Shown here one piece after another: positions 5,051 to 8,755 of a stretch of DNA of 8,755 nt. Each line of letters starts with the position of its first letter. Positions within the stretch are counted from its first letter, which is position 1. The DNA comes from Bacteroidales bacterium. GTDB taxonomy: Bacteria; Bacteroidota; Bacteroidia; Bacteroidales; UBA932. Both the position numbers and the translations under genes were made by a program. The notes under the pieces are model-generated. The model ran no database searches. It was given only the letters and a program-made list of their open reading frames with translations, and was not told the origin of the DNA. The DNA lies in the NCBI GenBank assembly GCA_024681565.1, contig JAILAO010000101.1, forward strand, positions 1 through 8,755. Reading direction: 5' to 3'.

Positions 5051-5476
5051 ATGGCCAGAATCTACGTCGCCTCCAGCTGGAGGAATGCCTGCTACCCGCA
5101 GGTCGTGGCCGCGCTGCGGAGCGCGGGCCATGAGGTTTATGATTTCCGCAATCCGCCCCACGGCGGAACCGGTTTCCATTGGACCGACATCGATGCGCAC
5201 GCGGCGGAATGGAGCTTTCCGCAGTACGCCGAGGGGCTCCGTCATCCGGCTGCGGAGAAGCAGTTCGCCGCCGATCTGGAGGCCCTGGAATGGGCGGATA
5301 CCTGCGTGCTCGTCCTTCCTTGCGGCCGCAGCGCCCACACCGAAGCCGGCTGGATGGCCGGCGCCGGCAAGCGCGTTGTGGTCTATATCCCTGAGATGCA
5401 GGAGCCAGAACTGATGTACAAACTCTTCGACGCCGTTACGGGCAGTGTCGAAGACCTGCTGGCGGCTGTGCGTTAA
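5051..5476 (+). CDS. Nucleoside 2-deoxyribosyltransferase-like protein
   Basis: This is a 141-residue cytoplasmic protein. I start it at the ATG at 5051 (MARIYVASSWRN) because the family fold begins there; the longer frame from 5012 overlaps the upstream gene and adds 13 unconserved residues. The upstream TAG ends at 5046, so the 4-nt gap, with AGAGAG just before the ATG, suggests translational coupling. It resembles the nucleoside 2-deoxyribosyltransferase superfamily, which cleaves or exchanges N-glycosidic bonds of deoxynucleosides. A beta strand and loop come first (IYVASSWRN, 4-12), then HEVYDFRNP (27-35), Asp75 in AADL, Asp83, and SAHTEAG (94-100) with Glu98 where the family has its nucleophilic glutamate. 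The ASSWRN loop and the stretch HWTDID (43-48) suggest a distinct subfamily whose substrate may differ. Length fits the family (about 140-160). Fold assignment is likely; the reaction is unproven. Confidence 0.75.
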   Translation: MARIYVASSWRNACYPQVVAALRSAGHEVYDFRNPPHGGTGFHWTDIDAHAAEWSFPQYAEGLRHPAAEKQFAADLEALEWADTCVLVLPCGRSAHTEAGWMAGAGKRVVVYIPEMQEPELMYKLFDAVTGSVEDLLAAVR

Positions 5477-5832
5477 AGGCCCCGCTTGAGGAAATCTTCG
5501 TAGGCTTTTGTGTCGTCCGCGTCCTTGATGAGGGCGTCGGGGTCGACGCCGGCAGGATCTACGGTCTTGAGATACATGCGCTTGTAGCGGTTTACATCGG
5601 AGCGTACCTGTTTTTCCGCTTCTTCAGACAGTTTGCTCTGTCTGTAATCCATCATGTATGCCTGGTACTCGTCCTGGATATCCTCCCAGTCTTCTTCGGT
5701 AAGGTCTGCACAACGTGCTTCGACATCGTCCACGAAGGCGTGGAAGTCTGCCGGGGAGAAACTCTGGCCGCAGGACACGGCGAATAAGAGAGAAATGACG
5801 GCCGGGCACAGCCATAAAGCGATTCTGTTCAT
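5473..5832 (-). CDS. Small lipoprotein of unknown function (119 aa)
   Basis: This is a predicted lipoprotein. Residues 1-20 form a hydrophobic signal (MNRIALWLCPAVISLLFAVS) ending at lipobox Cys21, followed by GQSFSPADF. The mature part of about 98 residues is charged and probably all-helical, with aromatic-acidic patches such as EEDWEDIQDEYQAYMMDYRQ (46-65) and RYKRMYLKTVD. I do not recognise the family; small helical lipoproteins like this are common in Bacteroidota. It is convergent with the deoxyribosyltransferase-like gene, sharing the TTAA at 5473-5476 so that the two stop codons overlap, with no terminator between them. It is divergent from the next lipoprotein, with a TATCTTTA -7 box on its strand at 5865 to 5858. 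The ATG at 5832 is the only start that gives a sensible signal peptide. Confidence 0.8.
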   Translation of the reverse strand: MNRIALWLCPAVISLLFAVSCGQSFSPADFHAFVDDVEARCADLTEEDWEDIQDEYQAYMMDYRQSKLSEEAEKQVRSDVNRYKRMYLKTVDPAGVDPDALIKDADDTKAYEDFLKRGL

Positions 5833-5856
5833 ATCCGTACAATTTTCGTATGTCTG

Positions 5857-5894
5857 GTAAAGATAGGAAAAACCGGGATAATTATTATCTTTAC
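5857..5894. promoter_or_regulatory. Back-to-back -7 boxes as an inverted repeat between divergent lipoprotein genes
   Basis: GTAAAGATA (5857-5865) and TATCTTTAC (5886-5894) are exact nine-base inverted copies. Each contains TATCTTTA, one base from the TAnnTTTG -7 consensus, pointing to its own gene: minus toward 5832 and plus toward 5899. The -33 region of each would overlap the other's -7 box, and no clear TTG is present in either. Competing divergent promoters are one reading; a 38-bp dyad bound by a regulator is another. Confidence 0.5.
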
Positions 5895-5898
5895 AAGC

Positions 5899-6414
5899 AT
5901 GAAAATGCTGTTGACCCTATCTCTTATGCTGCCTTTTCTTGCCTGTTCCCCTGTCGGGACCAAGGCTTCCGGCCGGAACGAAAAACCGGAAGGTGCGGTC
6001 ATTTCGTATGAATACCAGCTCAGCGGGACGGTGATACACCCGCTCCTGTATTACCAGGTGGAGCGCGATCCGGCCGGAACCGTATGCATCGCCTGGTCGA
6101 AGGACTGCGACCCGGAGATCCGGGTGATCCGGGGGCCGGAAGACTTTTTCGACCGTCTCGGCGACCTCTTTGACAAGTACAGGCTGTACCGCTTAAGAAT
6201 CAGGTATCTGCCCCGGATGACCATCCTGGACGGAGAAATGTGGCGTACCTATATCAGATTCGAACAGGGTTCCGTCAGTTCGGGCGGATCCAATGCCTTC
6301 CCGCCGGAGAAACTCCAGGCCGGCATTTCCGCCATCAATGGATACATCCGGTCCTTGATCGAGGCCTCCTCGGAAGAGGATGTCATCGGCCGGCGGAGCC
6401 ACGATGACCGTTAG
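5899..6414 (+). CDS. Putative lipoprotein of unknown function (171 aa)
   Basis: This is a predicted exported lipoprotein. A short signal MKMLLTLSLMLPFLA is followed by Cys16, with an LPFLAC lipobox. The start at 5899 is chosen because it gives the basic second residue; an in-frame ATG at 5905 is an alternative. After a low-complexity linker (17-33) comes a mixed beta region with ISYEYQLSGTVIHPLLYYQV (35-54), Cys63 and Cys70 close together around IAWSKDCD, an aromatic-basic stretch at 90-106, then a C-terminal helix containing EKLQAGISAINGYIRSLIEA. I do not recognise the family. Its ATG lies only five bases past the -7-like box at 5886-5893, so its transcript would be nearly leaderless if that box is used. 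A LolA-like gene follows after 31 bases and may be co-transcribed. Confidence 0.8.
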   Translation: MKMLLTLSLMLPFLACSPVGTKASGRNEKPEGAVISYEYQLSGTVIHPLLYYQVERDPAGTVCIAWSKDCDPEIRVIRGPEDFFDRLGDLFDKYRLYRLRIRYLPRMTILDGEMWRTYIRFEQGSVSSGGSNAFPPEKLQAGISAINGYIRSLIEASSEEDVIGRRSHDDR

Positions 6415-6445
6415 ATGTGATCGAAAACATGTAATTACTTAGGAT

Positions 6446-7075
6446 ATGAAAAAGTTTTTCTGCATTCTGGCGCTCCTTGCCGGGGCCGTACCTTCCTTTG
6501 CACAGACGGCTGAAGAGATCATTTCCCGTATGGATGAAGCGATGGAAAGACTCGGGGACGTAGACGACGGTGTCGAGATGGTCGTGGAGCTCAAGATGCC
6601 TATTCTGGGCACCATCTCCACCAAGACCGCTTCCCTGGGCGATAAAATCTGCATGAAGGCCAACATGATGGGTGAGGAGATCATCACCTGGTCGGACGGC
6701 AAAACGAAGTGGACCTACACGTCCGACTCCAACGAAATCGAGATTGAACGGGAGGACCCGGACAAACCCACCGAATCGGACGGAGATGCCGAGATGCTGT
6801 CCGGTATCACCGAAGGTTACCGGGTTTCCATCAAGAAAGAGACGGCCCAGGCCTGGTATATCCTCTGCAGGAAATCTCCCGACAACAAGGACAAAGATGC
6901 TCCGAAGACCATGGACCTGGCTGTCTCCAAGGGGAATTATATGCCGATGAGCCTGAGCGCCAAGATGTCCGACGTCACGGTTACCATGCGTGACTTCGTC
7001 TTCGGCGTCACCGAGGAGCAGGTGACCTTCAATCCGGCCGCCTATCCCAACGCGAAGATCATAGACAAGCGTTAA
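6446..7075 (+). CDS. LolA-like periplasmic outer-membrane lipoprotein carrier
   Basis: This 209-residue protein has a cleavable signal peptide (MKKFFCILALLAGAVPSFA, cut before Gln20). The mature part starts QTAEEIISRMDEAM, the helix that opens LolA-type proteins, and continues as an antiparallel beta sheet (VEMVVELKMP, KICMKANMMG, KTKWTYTSDSNEIEIER). It ends with VTFNPAAYPNAKIIDKR, close to the C-terminal pattern of Bacteroidota LolA-like proteins (F-x-P-x-x-Y/F-P, then I-I-D-x-R). LolA carries lipoproteins from the inner-membrane LolCDE complex to the outer membrane; whether this paralogue does so is inferred from family. Residues 102-118 form an acidic insert (REDPDKPTESDGDAEML). No promoter is obvious in the 31-base gap before it, so it may depend on the upstream lipoprotein gene. 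It shares a TTAA with the convergent GH28 gene so that both stop codons overlap. Confidence 0.8.
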   Translation: MKKFFCILALLAGAVPSFAQTAEEIISRMDEAMERLGDVDDGVEMVVELKMPILGTISTKTASLGDKICMKANMMGEEIITWSDGKTKWTYTSDSNEIEIEREDPDKPTESDGDAEMLSGITEGYRVSIKKETAQAWYILCRKSPDNKDKDAPKTMDLAVSKGNYMPMSLSAKMSDVTVTMRDFVFGVTEEQVTFNPAAYPNAKIIDKR

Positions 7076-8625
7076 TCGGTGAACAGGGGCGTCTCGGCCC
7101 CTGCGTTGAGGACGCGGATGTTCTCGAAACGGACATCCTCGGTGTCCATCATGACCACGGCGGGACGGGTGTCCGGCCGGATGGTTTCCAGGGTGATGTC
7201 CCGGAAGGTGATCCGGCGTGCGTGCCGGATGAAGAATCCCCATGCCGGCAGGACGCCGAAAATGGACGGTTCCGGATATGCGGTACGGCATTCCGGGATG
7301 TCATAGGCATTGCGGGGGGCGATGTCTTCCGCACGGGCTTTGGTGGGCAGTCCGCCGGTGTTCGGACCGCCTTTGCCGTTGATTCCTTCCGAGGTAAAGA
7401 AACTGTTGCTGAGCTGCTGGTCTTCCGCGTCGGCGAGGCTCAGTCCGCCGCGGTAGCGGATGTGGACGTCGCTGATGGTGACGTCTTCGATGAAGGCGTC
7501 TTCAAGTCCTGCGATGATGGAGGCGTACCGGGATTCGGCATCGTCCACGATGATATGGGAGATCTTGACGCGCCGCAGCACGCCCGGACCCCTTCCCGCA
7601 GGTCCGCGGCCGCGATGCCCCAGGCGCAGGAAGAGGGGAGCGGTGGTGATGTCCCGCATGGTGATGTTCGAGACGGTGACGTCCTCGAGGATACCGCCGT
7701 CCACGCATTCCAGGGCCAGCCCCCGGGAACGCTCGAAGACACAGTTGCTGACCGTAATCCCCCGGAATCCTCCGACAGACTCCGTCCCCATCTTGATGCG
7801 TCCCGTCGGTCCGTCCAGGTCCGGTGCTTCTTCGATGGTGCGGCCGTAGCTGCCGTCCAGCAGGGTGCCCGGGTCGAAACCGGAGACTTCGCATCCGGTG
7901 ATGGTGATGTCTTCGCACGCCTGTACGCGTCCGAGGGCGTAGGAGCTCTTGAGGACGATGGCGTCGTCATTGAGGCAATTGACCGTGCAGTCGGAGACGC
8001 GTACGTGACGGCAGCAGTCGATGTCGATACCATCGCGGTTGGAATCGATTTTCAGGTTCTGCAGGGTCACATTGTCCGCCCCGACCAGCCAGATGACACG
8101 GGCGCCGCCCATCCGTACGCTGAAGTCCCGGAGCAGGAGATTGCGGCTCTCCCGGATCGTGAAAATGCGGCTCGGAACGGGATAGGGGATATCTGAACCG
8201 AAGCCGCGCGTCAGAACGTCCGATCCGTCAATCAGGCCGGGACCGGTGACGGCTGCGTCGTGGATGTCCTCACCGTAGAACAGGGAGCCGTTCCAGCGCG
8301 GATAGTTTCCGTCCGCATCCGCCTCGACATATCCTTCGGATGCCGTGGGGCGGGCGGCTTTGAGGACGCTTCCGGTCTGGAGGTGCAGGGTGACGTTGCT
8401 CCGCATGCCGATTCCGAAACTGTGCCAGATACCGGCCGGCACGAGGACGGTGCCCCCGCCCGCGTCACTTGCCGCCGCGATGGCGGCATTGATCGCCGGG
8501 CTGTCCGCCCGGCCGTCGCCGCTGACGGCGCCGTAGTCGCGGATATCGTAGAAGGCGGCCTGTGCCTTCAGGGGACAGGGGAGCAGGAGTGCAAAAAGTG
8601 AAAGGGAAAGGAGCAGTCTTCTCAT
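7072..8625 (-). CDS. Secreted GH28-family glycoside hydrolase (polygalacturonase-like)
   Basis: This is a 517-residue right-handed parallel beta-helix enzyme of the pectin-degrading GH28 type. I start it at the ATG at 8625, which gives a signal peptide MRRLLLSLSLFALLLPCPLKAQA; the longer frame from 8724 would read through the promoter. The mature N-terminus FYDIRDYGAVSGDGRADSPAI (25-45) is the usual opening of this superfamily, followed by GGGTVLVPAG (56-65) and WNGSLFYGEDIHDAAVTGPG. Active-site region: NRDGIDID (196-203) in place of NTDGID, and NDDAIVLKS (219-227) with Asp220 and Asp221. The classical GHG and RIK motifs are not at their normal places; instead GRIKMGTES (275-283) and GLALECVDGG occur, a pattern I associate with a broad Bacteroidota GH28 subfamily. 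It probably acts on plant-cell-wall galacturonan or rhamnogalacturonan side structures in the periplasm. It is monocistronic with its own promoter. Family secure; substrate uncertain. Confidence 0.88.
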   Translation of the reverse strand: MRRLLLSLSLFALLLPCPLKAQAAFYDIRDYGAVSGDGRADSPAINAAIAAASDAGGGTVLVPAGIWHSFGIGMRSNVTLHLQTGSVLKAARPTASEGYVEADADGNYPRWNGSLFYGEDIHDAAVTGPGLIDGSDVLTRGFGSDIPYPVPSRIFTIRESRNLLLRDFSVRMGGARVIWLVGADNVTLQNLKIDSNRDGIDIDCCRHVRVSDCTVNCLNDDAIVLKSSYALGRVQACEDITITGCEVSGFDPGTLLDGSYGRTIEEAPDLDGPTGRIKMGTESVGGFRGITVSNCVFERSRGLALECVDGGILEDVTVSNITMRDITTAPLFLRLGHRGRGPAGRGPGVLRRVKISHIIVDDAESRYASIIAGLEDAFIEDVTISDVHIRYRGGLSLADAEDQQLSNSFFTSEGINGKGGPNTGGLPTKARAEDIAPRNAYDIPECRTAYPEPSIFGVLPAWGFFIRHARRITFRDITLETIRPDTRPAVVMMDTEDVRFENIRVLNAGAETPLFTD

Positions 8626-8654
8626 GGGGAAATCGGTGATTGGCTTGGTTACAC

Positions 8655-8683
8655 CAAAGATAGCTCCAATTTCAGAAAAACAA
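8655..8683 (-). promoter_or_regulatory. Bacteroidota promoter of the GH28 gene
   Basis: On the minus strand TATCTTTG (8662 to 8655) matches TAnnTTTG exactly. TTG (8683 to 8681), within a TTTGTTTTG stretch, lies 18 nt upstream. The predicted start of transcription is near 8648, giving a leader of roughly 20-25 nt before the ATG at 8625. This supports the shorter start over the upstream in-frame ATG at 8724. Confidence 0.8.
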
Positions 8684-8701
8684 AACAAAGACCCGCCGTA
8701 T

Positions 8702-8740
8702 AAAAAGAAATGAGTTGGTACCATCCCGGCAACAACTCAT
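8702..8740 (-). terminator. Hairpin terminator, probably of a minus-strand gene beyond the right edge
   Basis: ATGAGTTG (8710-8717) and CAACTCAT (8733-8740) pair perfectly. On the minus strand the stem can continue past one mismatch into four more pairs around a GGGAT loop, and it is followed by the T-rich run TTTCTTTTT. This is the form of an intrinsic terminator for transcription entering from the right. The upstream gene is not in the window, so a role as an mRNA leader structure cannot be ruled out. Confidence 0.55.
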
Positions 8741-8755
8741 ACTAACCACATAATT

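Noticed and set aside
6383..7291. Minus-strand ORF (302 codons)
   Set aside because: It overlaps the LolA-like gene antisense and the end of the GH28 gene out of frame; His/Gly/Arg-rich shadow sequence.
7222..8196. Plus-strand ORF (324 codons)
   Set aside because: It is the antisense shadow of the GH28 gene; Asp/Gly/Val-rich without domain similarity.
8626..8724. N-terminal extension of the GH28 protein from the ATG at 8724
   Set aside because: It would precede a good signal peptide with 33 unrelated residues and would be translated from DNA upstream of the consensus promoter's expected start; the ATG at 8625 fits better.
1..8755. Mobile element, CRISPR array, defence island or biosynthetic cluster
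   Set aside because: No direct-repeat arrays, transposase, integrase, tRNA-adjacent junction or recognised defence gene was seen; base composition is even across the genes.

Overview
The window looks like a chromosomal piece of a fairly GC-rich member of the Bacteroidales (Alistipes-like or a related high-GC gut lineage; genus not resolvable here). Three things point to Bacteroidota. Promoters match TTG, then 18-19 nt, then TAnnTTTG. Shine-Dalgarno sequences are mostly absent. The gene content fits: a LolA-like protein with a Bacteroidota-style C-terminus, a GH28 enzyme, a DUF6807/PmoA-type protein and several small lipoproteins. I see no tRNA, rRNA, CRISPR array, insertion sequence or phage gene.

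Layout. (1) 1-977, minus: N-terminal 325 residues of a CPA2/Kef-type cation:proton antiporter that runs off the left edge. (2) 1043-2455, minus: a compact peroxide-stress operon in the order ferritin-like protein, glutathione peroxidase-family peroxidase, OhrR-type MarR regulator. It ends in a strong hairpin terminator (995-1024). It starts at a textbook Bacteroidota promoter whose -33 element lies inside one copy, and whose -7 element abuts a second copy, of a near-palindrome TATCGC-AA-RCGATA. This is the best regulatory signal in the window and implies autorepression by OhrR. (3) 2719-3645, minus: a D-2-hydroxyacid (glycerate-type) dehydrogenase with a terminator at 2598-2630. (4) 3733-5476, plus: a two-gene unit, a lipoprotein fusing a rhodanese domain to a DUF6807 domain, followed 4 nt later by a nucleoside 2-deoxyribosyltransferase-like protein. 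(5) 5473-7075: a divergent pair of small lipoproteins with mirrored -7 boxes, the plus-strand one followed by a LolA-like protein. (6) 7072-8625, minus: a secreted GH28-family enzyme with its own consensus promoter and, just upstream, a terminator-like hairpin probably ending a gene beyond the right edge.

How it works together. Region 2 is one functional module: the regulator senses organic peroxide through Cys12, the peroxidase removes peroxides, and the ferritin would limit iron-driven radical chemistry. The other genes are envelope or carbohydrate functions typical of Bacteroidales, with no single shared pathway evident. Two convergent gene pairs (5473-5476 and 7072-7075) share one TTAA that supplies both stop codons. 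No exotic system was found. The items most worth checking are the operator pair, the altered ferritin metal site, the rhodanese-DUF6807 fusion and the GH28 clade lacking canonical residues.
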